From: an uncultured Collinsella sp.
GTDB lineage: Bacteria; Actinomycetota; Coriobacteriia; Coriobacteriales; Coriobacteriaceae
Direction of reading: 5' to 3'
DNA length: 21,362 bases
NCBI GenBank assembly: GCA_958436995.1
Contig: CAUBMI010000039.1
Location: forward strand, 1 to 21,362
This document shows, piece after piece, positions 6,551 to 13,899 of the stretch. Both the position numbers and the translations under genes were made by a program. Under the pieces are notes generated by a model that was not told the DNA's origin, ran no database searches, and was given only the letters and a program-made list of their open reading frames with translations. Each line of letters opens with the position of its first letter. The stretch's first letter is position 1.

Positions 6551-7435
6551 CTATTTCAGTTCGTCGATATCAATATGTTCGATGCTCTTGAGCGGCTGGC
6601 CAAAGATAAAGCTACCCGCCACCGCAAACTCGGCAATGTTATCGGCCGTCGTCGCAAAGCGATGCTGCGGCTCGGCGGCGTCGCCCGCCAGCTGCTCGCG
6701 GCGCGTGAGGATATCGGTCAGCTCGCGCGTGGTCTCCTCGGCGGAACTCACGACGCGCACCCCAGGCCCCAGCGCATGGCGGATAGGTCCCACCAACAGC
6801 GGAAAATGCGTACAGCCGAGCACCACGGTATCGATACCGTGGTCGCGCAGCGGCTCAACCGTGGCACCCACCAGCGCACGCACGGCAGGCGTATCGAAGA
6901 TGTCCTCGTTCTCAAGCCACTGTTCCTGCAGATGCGCACCCGAGGCGAGCTCGTGTTCGACAACCTCGACAAAGCTCGAGGCAGGACAGCCATATACATC
7001 GACGCCGGCATCTAGATCCTGAATGGCGCGCGTGTAGGCGCCCGAGCGAATGGTGAGGTTGGTGGCGAGCACGCCCACCCGGCGCGTGCGGGTGCTGTTG
7101 ATTGCCGCGCGTGCGCCCGGCGCGATCACACCGATCACGGGAACGTCGAGCACCTGCTGGGCCAGACGCAAGGCCGCAGCGGTCGCCGTGTTGCAGGCAA
7201 TGACCATAATCTTGACGTCGTGCTTCGAAAGCCAACGACCCGCCTGCAACGCAAACGAGCGCACCTCATCCTCGGTGCGCGTGCCGTAGGGGCAGCGTTT
7301 GGTGTCACCGAAGTAGTAGACGGACTCGTGCGGCAGCGCCGTCGCGATGGCGCGCGCAACCGTCAGACCGCCCAAACCAGAATCGAACACGCCAATCGGG
7401 CGCGTGTCGCCTGCCGGATTCTCGATATCGGACAT
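6551..7435 (-). CDS. murI: Glutamate racemase
   Basis: Converts L-glutamate to D-glutamate for peptidoglycan. With the chosen start it has 294 residues. The N-terminal motif is RPIGVFDSGLGGLTV (catalytic Asp 18). The two catalytic cysteines lie in IACNTATAA (C81) and LGCTHFPLL (C208). Substrate motif YFGDTKRCPYG is present. I prefer ATG at 7435 because GGTGA lies before it in register with the anti-Shine-Dalgarno and only 11 residues precede the family homology. An ATG at 7471, 15 bases after the upstream stop, would add 12 residues but has no visible ribosome-binding site. It follows murE and the HAD gene, so two of three genes in this run serve murein synthesis. Confidence 0.96.
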   Translation of the reverse strand: MSDIENPAGDTRPIGVFDSGLGGLTVARAIATALPHESVYYFGDTKRCPYGTRTEDEVRSFALQAGRWLSKHDVKIMVIACNTATAAALRLAQQVLDVPVIGVIAPGARAAINSTRTRRVGVLATNLTIRSGAYTRAIQDLDAGVDVYGCPASSFVEVVEHELASGAHLQEQWLENEDIFDTPAVRALVGATVEPLRDHGIDTVVLGCTHFPLLVGPIRHALGPGVRVVSSAEETTRELTDILTRREQLAGDAAEPQHRFATTADNIAEFAVAGSFIFGQPLKSIEHIDIDELK

Positions 7436-7486
7436 TACCTCACCAGATTCTCTCTCGAAAAATGCGACCATGCGTGATGCGTCGCG

Positions 7487-8398
7487 CTACGAACGGGCCG
7501 CGACCAACAGCTCGGCCGTTGCCACCCAACCGTCGACAATCTTGCCGCGCGTAATATAGGCATTGTCGCAGGCATCCAAGAACTCCGGGGCACCGGCGCT
7601 CGTCAGACCGTTCTCGACCAGGCAGAACATGCCCACGTGGTCGGCCATGTAGAAGTCGGACTCGGAGTCGCCGAGCGCAAGCGTCTCCTCGCGCTCGATC
7701 CCCAGGTGCTCGCAGAAGCGCGCAATGGCAACGCCCTTGTTGAGACCCGCCGGATTGATGTTGAAGGCGCGGCCGTCCTCGACGCGATTAAGCTCGAGCG
7801 TCGTCGGCTTGGACAGGTGAGTCAGATGGCCGTTGCAAGCCCAGACCAGACCGCAGCCGGCCTCGTCCAGGATGGCCTGGACCTCATCGTCGGGCACATC
7901 GCCGCGCATGCCGACGGTGACCTCACGGTACTTGTAGCCGGTCGACATGTCGTTGTGGTATTCGATCTTGTGCGGCCAGCGGGCAAGGATCTTCTCGCAC
8001 ACGCCGGTCTGCTCGATCACCTGGTGCGGCGTGAGACCGCAGGCGGGGTCGTAGGGCATGTCGCCCGTCAGGTACTCCCAGTCGTTGGCCTTGAGGTCGT
8101 ACATGACCAGGCCGCCCATCTCGCCGATGTAGGAGTTGAGGCCGAGCACGCGGGCGTCCTCATGGATCATGGTGCGATTGCGACCCGAGGTGGGGACCAC
8201 CTGGATGCCGGCACGAGCGAGCGCGACAACCGCCTCGACGAGCTTGGTCGAGGGATTGCCGTCGTTATCGCGCAGTACACACGAGCCGGGGGCGAGCATC
8301 GTGGCGTCCAGATCGGTAAAGACATACTTGACCTTGGCAAGACGCTCGCGCACCTCGCCCGAAAGCTCGGCAACGGTCGGCAGGATGTTGTGGGACAT
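7487..8398 (-). CDS. HAD-superfamily hydrolase, IIB (Cof-like) type
   Basis: A predicted cytosolic phosphatase of 303 residues; the substrate cannot be told from sequence. Motif I is FTDLDATML (nucleophile D29, acid D31), with Ala where most relatives have Gly. Motif II is VVPTSGRNR. Motif III is LNKG (K221), and motif IV is LALGDSESDFYMA (243-248 for the acidic part). The large middle section (about 85-200) is the C2 cap typical of sugar-phosphate and phosphoglycerate phosphatases. A GTG two codons earlier is possible, but GGAG six bases before 8398 favours the ATG there. It lies 30 bases after murE and about 50 before murI, so a role near cell-wall precursors is conceivable but unproven. 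Confidence 0.88.
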   Translation of the reverse strand: MSHNILPTVAELSGEVRERLAKVKYVFTDLDATMLAPGSCVLRDNDGNPSTKLVEAVVALARAGIQVVPTSGRNRTMIHEDARVLGLNSYIGEMGGLVMYDLKANDWEYLTGDMPYDPACGLTPHQVIEQTGVCEKILARWPHKIEYHNDMSTGYKYREVTVGMRGDVPDDEVQAILDEAGCGLVWACNGHLTHLSKPTTLELNRVEDGRAFNINPAGLNKGVAIARFCEHLGIEREETLALGDSESDFYMADHVGMFCLVENGLTSAGAPEFLDACDNAYITRGKIVDGWVATAELLVAARS

Positions 8399-8428
8399 GG
8401 TCACTCCGTTTACATAGAAGGGGCTGGT

Positions 8429-9946
8429 CTAGGCGTCGTACGCCGCAAGGGTGCGCTTGAGAATCGAACCGTCGCGCTCACAAGGCTCGGGTCCGTTCTT
8501 GCGCAGCATACACTCTTCCTCGCCCTTACCGGTCACGATGACCACGGCAGGACGGACAGTTTCGCGCACGGCAGTCTCGATAGCGGCAACGCGATCAGTC
8601 ACGATTTGCCAGTTATCATTTCCCTGCGCTTGAACGTTGCGCGCGATCTCGGCGCAGATGTCCTCGACATCCTCGGGGCCGGGGTCATCCTCGGTAATCA
8701 CGATTCGGTCGGCATACTTGCCAGCGGCGATGCCCATCGTGGTGCGTCGATCGACACCCTTACCGCCCGTAGCGCCAAATACAACCGCCAGCTCGCGCTC
8801 GGGATAGTTCTCGCGCAAGTCGCGCAGGAGTGTCTCGAGGCTCATGCCGTTATGTGCAAAATCGACGATGCCCAGGATTTTGCCCGATACGGACGGATAG
8901 AGCTCCATACGACCGGGAACGAAGACGCCCTCAAAGCCATGGACGATACCCTCTTCGGAAATGCCCAGGGCCTCGGCGCAGGCAATAGCGGCAAGCGCGT
9001 TGGACACATTGAACTTAACCGGCGTGGGAATCACAATGTCACGCGTAAAACGGGGCGTGCGCACCGTTGCCACCACGCCGCAGTCGCCATTGCGAATCGC
9101 CAGCGCAAGCACGTCGGCACGCTCGTCGGTCAGAGAGAACGTCACCGTACGTTCGCAACGAGATGCCGCCTCGAGCACGCGATCGACCTTATCCATATCG
9201 AGATTGACCACGGCAAAACGGCTCTGCAAGAAGATTTTGAGCTTGCTGGCAAAGTAATCCTCGAGCGTCGGATGCTCAATCGGCGAAATGTGATCCTCGC
9301 CGATATTGGTAAAGGCGCCGACTTCAAAGTCAATCTTGCCCGTACGCTCGTATTTGAGGCCCTGACTCGATGCCTCCATAACCAGCCACGGGGCACCCGC
9401 CTCCGCAGCATGTGCGATGCGAGACTGCAGCAGGAAGGATTCGGGGGTCGTCAGCTTGGAAGGGCCCGTCTCGATGCCGTCGTCGAACTCAATGCCCGTA
9501 TTAAGAGCGGGTCGATGACAGCCCGTAAGCTTGGCCTCGTTGGCGAGGATGCCGCGCAGATAAAAGCTGCAGGTCGACTTGCCCTTGGTGCCTGTAAAGG
9601 CGCAGACCTTCACCTTACCCGACGGGTGCCCATAAAAGGCATCTGCCACCACGGCGAGCGTGCGACGAATATCGCTCACAATCACCGCGGGAAGATCAAC
9701 ATCGTAATCGACCTCGGAAACGTAGGCCACGGCGCCATCGGCGATTGCCGAAAGCAGGTACTCGCGCTTAAACGCACGGCCTTTGCAGACAAACAACGTG
9801 CCCGGACGCACCTGGCGCGAGTCATCAGTCGCAAACTCAATGCGCTGGTCGCACGAAGCGCTCGGTCTGGAAACAACAAGGTCATCTTCCTCGAGCAACT
9901 CTATATAGCGCATCAGAGTTAGCTTCTCTTGTGTCGGACTCGACAT
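8429..9946 (-). CDS. murE: MurE-family UDP-N-acetylmuramyl tripeptide synthetase
   Basis: Adds the third amino acid to UDP-MurNAc-L-Ala-D-Glu, using ATP. The 505-residue protein has the Mur ligase P-loop TGTKGKST (118-125), TTPES (166-170), MEASSQGLKYER (190-201), the lysine probably carbamylated in YFASKLKIF (K235), VDFAHNG (361-367) and GATGGKGVDRR (391-401). The residues that choose the third amino acid read EDDPGPED (419-426). Diaminopimelate-adding enzymes have DNPR there, so this one probably adds lysine, ornithine or another diamino acid. The ATG at 9946 has GAGAGG seven bases upstream. The same frame is open 56 codons further up, but that stretch shows no family similarity. Confidence 0.88.
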   Translation of the reverse strand: MSSPTQEKLTLMRYIELLEEDDLVVSRPSASCDQRIEFATDDSRQVRPGTLFVCKGRAFKREYLLSAIADGAVAYVSEVDYDVDLPAVIVSDIRRTLAVVADAFYGHPSGKVKVCAFTGTKGKSTCSFYLRGILANEAKLTGCHRPALNTGIEFDDGIETGPSKLTTPESFLLQSRIAHAAEAGAPWLVMEASSQGLKYERTGKIDFEVGAFTNIGEDHISPIEHPTLEDYFASKLKIFLQSRFAVVNLDMDKVDRVLEAASRCERTVTFSLTDERADVLALAIRNGDCGVVATVRTPRFTRDIVIPTPVKFNVSNALAAIACAEALGISEEGIVHGFEGVFVPGRMELYPSVSGKILGIVDFAHNGMSLETLLRDLRENYPERELAVVFGATGGKGVDRRTTMGIAAGKYADRIVITEDDPGPEDVEDICAEIARNVQAQGNDNWQIVTDRVAAIETAVRETVRPAVVIVTGKGEEECMLRKNGPEPCERDGSILKRTLAAYDA

Positions 9947-10007
9947 ACAAAGACCTCTCTCGCTAAATTCAACCTTAAAGGGCAGAAGGCGTCCCGCGGC
10001 AGAAACG

Positions 10008-10133
10008 ATGAAACATTCTGTATTATCAACCATCCTAATATGCCACCTGACCTTGCGCGCATCACAGCCTTCTAAAAAACTGCATGGACTGTGCCGTGGT
10101 CTAATAAATGGCAACAGTGTTCACCCCGTGTAG
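10008..10133 (+). other. Possible 41-codon leader ORF upstream of asnB
   Basis: An ATG-started frame of 41 codons ends at TAG 10131-10133, 42 bases before the plus-strand terminator. It contains two Asn codons close to its end (AAT 10107, AAC 10113), as an attenuator leader for an asparagine gene might. Against it: no good ribosome-binding site, codons such as TTA and ATA that neighbouring genes avoid, and no recognised family. I list it only as a candidate. Confidence 0.2.
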
Positions 10134-10157
10134 AACCAAGGAAATCTGGGTGCTGTT
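10113..10157 (+). other. Bulged stem in the murE-asnB gap
   Basis: AACAG (10113-10117) and CACCC (10122-10126) pair with GGGTG (10148-10152) and CTGTT (10153-10157). That gives ten pairs with a 4-base bulge and a 21-base loop. It sits just before a strong plus-strand terminator, suggesting a structured transcript. Confidence 0.4.
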
Positions 10158-10175
10158 CTTTAACATAGCGTTCGC

Positions 10176-10220
10176 AACCACGTCCCGCCGCTTCGCCTGA
10201 AGATCGGGACGTGGTTTTTT
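10176..10220 (+). terminator. Strong plus-strand intrinsic terminator upstream of asnB
   Basis: AACCACGTCCCG (10176-10187) pairs perfectly with CGGGACGTGGTT (10205-10216), and the stem runs into a run of T (10215-10220). The loop contains a further CTTC/GAAG stem. No plus-strand gene lies before it in the window. It must therefore end a small RNA or an attenuated asnB leader; only an upstream promoter could decide which. Confidence 0.85.
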
Positions 10221-10292
10221 CGGTTCGCTCGGCGCTTATGCCCTATCACGAAACAAAAGATTGGCATGATAGTAAAGATTATTTGACATCAG

Positions 10293-10313
10293 CTGCCGCA
10301 ATCCTTGCGGCAG
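10293..10313 (+). other. Hairpin in the asnB 5' region
   Basis: CTGCCGCAA (10293-10301) and TTGCGGCAG (10305-10313) form a perfect 9-bp stem with a 3-base loop, about 20 bases before the asnB ribosome-binding site. No T-run follows, so it is not a terminator. It could affect mRNA stability or translation. I could not place a convincing asnB promoter in the stretch after the terminator. Confidence 0.6.
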
Positions 10314-10345
10314 TACACCTGAGCCGTCAGCAGAAAGGATCTTGC

Positions 10346-12214
10346 ATGTGCGGTTTTGTCGGTTTTACCGGTACAGATGAACAGAGTGAGCTGGTTCTCA
10401 CGGCCATGATGAATCGCATCATCCACCGTGGTCCCGATATGGGCGGCCAGCATATCGTCGACAACGTTGCCCTTGGTTTTCGTCGTCTTTCGATTCTCGA
10501 TCTTTCCGAAGCTGGAGCCCAGCCCATGTCGAGCGACGACGGCAAGGTCACGATTGTCTTCAACGGAGAGATCTACAACTTCCAGGAGCTTCGTGCCGAG
10601 CTGGAGGCGGCCGGCTACGCCTTCCACTGCAACGCTGATACCGAAGTCCTGGTACACGGTTACGAGGAGTGGGGCGAGGACCTGGTCAACCGTCTGCGCG
10701 GCATGTACGCGTTCGTGATTCACGACCAGAACAAGAACAAACTCTTTGGTGCTCGTGACATCTTTGGCATCAAGCCGTTCTATTACTACCAGGCATCCGA
10801 TGGCTCGCTGCTGTTTGGCTCCGAGATCAAGAGCTTCCTGGACCATCCCAAGTTTGAGAAGGCTGTCAACCACGACGCGCTGCGCCCCTACCTGACGCTG
10901 CAATTCCCTGCCACGGAGGAGACCTTCTTTAAGGGCGTGTTCAAGCTTGCCCCGGCGCATTGTTTTACGTATGACCTGACGACCAACACCATGGACATCA
11001 AGCGTTACTGGAGCTGCGACTTCACCGACGACAACTCCAAGACCTTCGAGGAGTACGTGGACGAGTGCGACAAGGTCGTGCACGAAAGCGTCGCTGCGCA
11101 CCGAATCGCCGATGTTAAGGTGGGCTCGTTCCTTTCTGGCGGTGTGGACTCCAGCTACATTGCCGCCTGTCTCATGCCCGACACCACGTATTCTGTCGGC
11201 TTCGATTACAAGAACTTCAACGAGACCAACTACGCTGCCGAGCTTTCCGACAAGCTGGGCATCAAGAACGTGCGCAAGATGATTACCGCCGATGAGTTCT
11301 TTGATGCACTGCCCGATATCCAGTACCACATGGACGAGCCGCAATCGAACCTGTCCAGCGTGCCGCTGTACTATCTGGCGCAGATGGCTTCCAAGGAGGT
11401 CACCGTCGTCCTTTCGGGCGAGGGTGCCGACGAGCTGTTTGCCGGCTATGAGTGGTACGAGGACACCCCCGAGATGCGCACCTTTAAGAAGCGCGTGCCG
11501 CTCGGCGTACGTCACGCCCTGGGCTCACTCGTTCAGCATCTCCCCTACTTTAAGGGCCACAACTTCCTGACGAAATGCGCCGAGGTTCCCGAGCGCTGGT
11601 ATGTGGGTCAGGCAAAGGTGTTCGATCCCTCCGAGGTCGACGAGGTGCTCAAGCCCGCTTACGACACCGGCAAGAACGCCGCCGAGATGTGCGCCGAGTA
11701 CTACAAGCAGGTTCCCAACTGCTGCGAGCTTTCCAAGAAACAGTATCTGGATATGAACATGTGGCTGCCGGGCGACATTCTGCTCAAGGCCGACAAGATG
11801 TGCATGGCGCATTCTCTGGAGCTTCGCGTCCCGTTCCTGGACAAGAAGGTCATGGAGTTTGCCGAGCACATTCCCGCCAACTACCGTGTTAACGAAGAAG
11901 GCTGCAAGCTCGTCCTGCGCCACGCCGCCAATCGCACGCTGCCCGATGAGTGGGCCACGCGCAAGAAGGTGGGCTTCCCCGTACCGGTCAAGTTCTGGCT
12001 GCGCGAGCAAAAATATTACGACTACGTAAAGGAATACTTCACCGCGCCGTGGGCTGCTGATTTCTTTGACACCGATGCGCTCATGAAACTGCTCGACGAT
12101 CACTTTAAGGGTCGCGCGCTCAACCAGCGCAAGATCTATACCACGCTGACGTTCCTCATTTGGTACAAGCGCTTCTTTATCGACGAGGACAAGGGCGCTA
12201 AAGTCGCCGCTTAG
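10346..12214 (+). CDS. asnB: Asparagine synthase (glutamine-hydrolysing)
   Basis: Makes asparagine from aspartate, ATP and glutamine in the cytosol. The 622-residue protein has an N-terminal class II glutamine amidotransferase domain with catalytic Cys2 directly after the start Met (MCGFVGF). RRLSILD (46-52) and FNGEIYN (72-78) follow. The synthetase domain has the ATP-pyrophosphatase loop SGGVDSS (264-270) and, later, VVLSGEGADELFAGYEWY. The start must be ATG 10346, since the N-terminal cysteine has to be exposed; AAAGGA lies upstream. The longer open frame to 10211 runs through the terminator and is rejected. It is the only plus-strand protein gene here. No terminator lies between it and tRNA-Val, so the two may be transcribed together. 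AsnB-type enzymes can also amidate cell-wall precursors in some bacteria, which the sequence cannot exclude. Confidence 0.95.
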   Translation: MCGFVGFTGTDEQSELVLTAMMNRIIHRGPDMGGQHIVDNVALGFRRLSILDLSEAGAQPMSSDDGKVTIVFNGEIYNFQELRAELEAAGYAFHCNADTEVLVHGYEEWGEDLVNRLRGMYAFVIHDQNKNKLFGARDIFGIKPFYYYQASDGSLLFGSEIKSFLDHPKFEKAVNHDALRPYLTLQFPATEETFFKGVFKLAPAHCFTYDLTTNTMDIKRYWSCDFTDDNSKTFEEYVDECDKVVHESVAAHRIADVKVGSFLSGGVDSSYIAACLMPDTTYSVGFDYKNFNETNYAAELSDKLGIKNVRKMITADEFFDALPDIQYHMDEPQSNLSSVPLYYLAQMASKEVTVVLSGEGADELFAGYEWYEDTPEMRTFKKRVPLGVRHALGSLVQHLPYFKGHNFLTKCAEVPERWYVGQAKVFDPSEVDEVLKPAYDTGKNAAEMCAEYYKQVPNCCELSKKQYLDMNMWLPGDILLKADKMCMAHSLELRVPFLDKKVMEFAEHIPANYRVNEEGCKLVLRHAANRTLPDEWATRKKVGFPVPVKFWLREQKYYDYVKEYFTAPWAADFFDTDALMKLLDDHFKGRALNQRKIYTTLTFLIWYKRFFIDEDKGAKVAA

Positions 12215-12233
12215 TTTTCGTTATGAATTAGCG

Positions 12234-12261
12234 GTGAACCACGCAGGGTTTCCGCTATACT
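12234..12261 (+). promoter_or_regulatory. Candidate tRNA-Val promoter
   Basis: TATACT (12256-12261) lies ten bases before the tRNA 5' end, preceded at 16 bases by a poor -35 (GTGAAC, 12234-12239). The -10 and its position are good; the -35 is weak. Confidence 0.45.
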
Positions 12262-12271
12262 CAGTCCCTGC

Positions 12272-12347
12272 GGGCGATTGGCGCAACGGTTAGCGCAGGT
12301 GCTTTACACGCACAAGGCTGGGGGTTCGAATCCCTCATCGCCCACCA
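12272..12347 (+). tRNA. tRNA-Val (anticodon UAC)
   Basis: The acceptor GGGCGAT pairs with ATCGCCC. The D arm is GCGC/GCGC. The anticodon stem GGTGC/GCACA carries loop TTTACAC (anticodon TAC) with one G-A mismatch at the outer pair. The T arm is GGGGG/CCCTC around TTCGAAT. The discriminator A is followed by an encoded CCA (12345-12347). An intrinsic terminator follows. Confidence 0.95.
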
Positions 12348-12357
12348 CTGAATTGGA

Positions 12358-12389
12358 AACGGTCCTCACAAGGGGACCGTTTTTGTTTT
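12358..12389 (+). terminator. Intrinsic terminator after tRNA-Val
   Basis: AACGGTCC (12358-12365) pairs with GGACCGTT (12374-12381) and runs into TTTTTGTTTT. It ends the tRNA-Val transcript and possibly an asnB-tRNA transcript. Confidence 0.9.
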
Positions 12390-12418
12390 GGCCCATCGCA
12401 GAGGGATTCGAACCCGTC
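12389..12418 (-). other. Inverted tRNA 3'-end-like fragment
   Basis: On the minus strand this reads like the end of a tRNA: GGGTTCGAATCCCTC (12415-12401), then TGCGATGGG and CCA. The first 15 bases are identical to the T arm of the neighbouring tRNA-Val (12322-12336), in opposite orientation. There is no matching acceptor 5' strand or anticodon arm upstream, and the outer T-stem pairs do not form, so it is not a functional tRNA. A remnant of a past integration at a tRNA gene is one explanation. Confidence 0.5.
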
Positions 12419-12430
12419 AGCACGTCTGTC

Positions 12431-12450
12431 GCAAAGGCCGTGGCCTTTGC
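12431..12450. repeat. Perfect 9-bp inverted repeat
   Basis: GCAAAGGCC (12431-12439) and GGCCTTTGC (12442-12450) form a perfect palindrome with a 2-base centre. It lies between the tRNA-like fragment and the arginine-operon terminator. No T-run is next to it on either strand. Confidence 0.65.
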
Positions 12451-12461
12451 AGATTGATGAC

Positions 12462-12520
12462 AAAAAGGGTTCCAGACCGTCCAAAGATGCATCAAATGAC
12501 GCACCGACAATCTGGAACCC
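12462..12520 (-). terminator. Large intrinsic terminator of the arg operon
   Basis: On the minus strand 15 bases (12520-12506) pair with 12481-12467. Ten outer pairs (GGGTTCCAGA/TCTGGAACCC) are perfect and two G-T pairs lie further in. A second small hairpin (TGCGTCA/TGATGCA) forms at the tip, and TTTTTGTC follows. It lies about 27 bases past the argD stop. Confidence 0.88.
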
Positions 12521-12547
12521 GTTCAAACTGGCTATGTTTTACTCTCG

Positions 12548-13831
12548 CTAGGCCAAAACACCCGACAGGATATCGGTCAGGCTGTCCACATCGGCCTCTT
12601 CGCACACGAGCGGCGGAAGGAAGCGCAGCGTATGTGCGCCTGTAGCGTTGATCACGGCACCAGCCCCCAATGCACGGGCCACAACGTCGTGTGCATCACC
12701 CGCCGCATCATCCAAATCGCAGCCGAGCATCAGGCCGCGACCACGCACCTCTACCACATGCGGAAGCTTAGCCAGCGCCCGCTCCATATAGGCGCCAACC
12801 TTGGCGGCATGCTCTGCATAATCGCCGTGCACAAGCGCGGAGAGCGTCGCGGCGCAGGCCGCAACAGCCAGGCAGCTACCGCCGAAGGTCGAACCATGAT
12901 CGCCGGGCTTAAAGACGTCAGCGATTTCCTTCTTTGCCACCACGGCACCCATAGGCACGCCGTCGGCAATGCCCTTGGCAAGGCTCATAATGTCGGGCTC
13001 CACGCCATAGGTCTGGAACGCAAACGGCTTACCCGTGCGAAAGATTCCGCACTGGACCTCGTCGGCGATAAGCACGGCACCCACCTCGTGCGCCAAGTCG
13101 CGCGCCGCAGCCATAAACTCCTCGGTCATGGGATGCACACCGCTCTCGCCCTGGATCGGCTCGAGCATCACGGCACAGATTTCACTGCCCAACTGCTTAA
13201 AGATTGCGCGCAGTTCATCTACATCGTTGGGTGTGCAGGCCACAAAGCCACCCGGCAGCGGGCGGAAACTATCCTGCAGCCAATCCTGCATGGTAGCGGC
13301 AATGGTCTCGAGCGTACGACCGTGAAAGCCGCCGCGCATGCACACGATGGTGTTGCCACCGTTGCCGGCACGCTTGGCGTACAGACGTGCGAGCTTCATC
13401 GAACCCTCGTTGGCCTCGGCACCGGAATTGGCAAAGAACGTCTCCCACACCTGCTCGCCCGCAGCCGGAACGCCAAGCGCTGCCGCCGTGGTCTCGTCGC
13501 CAGCGGCAATCGCGTCGGCAAGCACGCGAGCACCGTCCACATCATCGTTAGCGAGCTTGGACAGCAGCGCCGCGATCTGGCCGCGCTGCTCGATGTAGAA
13601 ATAGTTGGAGACATGCAAGAGCTTCTTGGTCTGAGCCTCGAGCGCCGACAGCACTGCCGGGTTGCCGTGGCCCAGGCTGCACACGCCGATGCCGGCAAGA
13701 AAATCGAGGTATTCGCGACCATCGTCGCCGGTGAGCTTCATGCCGTGGCCTTCGACAAACTCGACCGGCGAGCGGCCAAAGGTGTGCATGACGTAGTGAG
13801 ATTCGAGCGATTGTTGAGCAGCAAGTGACAT
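12548..13831 (-). CDS. argD: Acetylornithine aminotransferase
   Basis: A PLP-dependent class III aminotransferase that turns N-acetylglutamate semialdehyde into N-acetylornithine. The 427-residue protein has FFANSGAEANE (132-142), GGFHGRT (167-173), ADEVQCGIFRTG (256-267, cofactor-binding Asp257) and the PLP lysine in SLAKG (K286). Between the helix ending SKLAND and FFANSGAE it carries about 35 additional residues (about 95-130, with DDVDGARVLADAIAAGDETT) that ordinary ArgD proteins lack. I chose ATG 13831 because AAAGG lies seven bases upstream and the family homology starts soon after. It is the last gene of argC-J-B-D, 68 bases after argB, and a strong terminator follows. Related enzymes can also act on succinyl-diaminopimelate or other omega-amino acids; context favours arginine. 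Confidence 0.94.
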   Translation of the reverse strand: MSLAAQQSLESHYVMHTFGRSPVEFVEGHGMKLTGDDGREYLDFLAGIGVCSLGHGNPAVLSALEAQTKKLLHVSNYFYIEQRGQIAALLSKLANDDVDGARVLADAIAAGDETTAAALGVPAAGEQVWETFFANSGAEANEGSMKLARLYAKRAGNGGNTIVCMRGGFHGRTLETIAATMQDWLQDSFRPLPGGFVACTPNDVDELRAIFKQLGSEICAVMLEPIQGESGVHPMTEEFMAAARDLAHEVGAVLIADEVQCGIFRTGKPFAFQTYGVEPDIMSLAKGIADGVPMGAVVAKKEIADVFKPGDHGSTFGGSCLAVAACAATLSALVHGDYAEHAAKVGAYMERALAKLPHVVEVRGRGLMLGCDLDDAAGDAHDVVARALGAGAVINATGAHTLRFLPPLVCEEADVDSLTDILSGVLA

Positions 13832-13899
13832 GAGATACCTTTCGTTAAGCGCCAGGTAGCGCGGACCGTGGGCGTAATGGCGTAGCAATTTTGAGCCGG

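Noticed and set aside
7637..9922. A 761-codon open frame on the plus strand
   Set aside because: It runs antisense through the HAD gene and murE, both clear families. Long antisense frames are expected in GC-rich coding DNA, and this one matches no family I recognise.
10133..10220. A T-box riboswitch upstream of asnB
   Set aside because: The terminator location is tempting, but the conserved T-box core (AGGGTGGNACCGCG) and a stem I specifier loop cannot be found.
10211..10345. A 45-residue N-terminal extension of asnB
   Set aside because: It would start inside the intergenic terminator and would bury the catalytic Cys2 that must follow the initiator methionine.
12389..12418. A second functional tRNA on the minus strand
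   Set aside because: Only a 3'-end-like piece exists; no acceptor 5' strand, D arm or anticodon arm, and the outer T-stem pairs fail.
12304..12526. Short minus-strand frames over tRNA-Val
   Set aside because: Translations of tRNA DNA (the familiar GFEPP-type peptide), not proteins.
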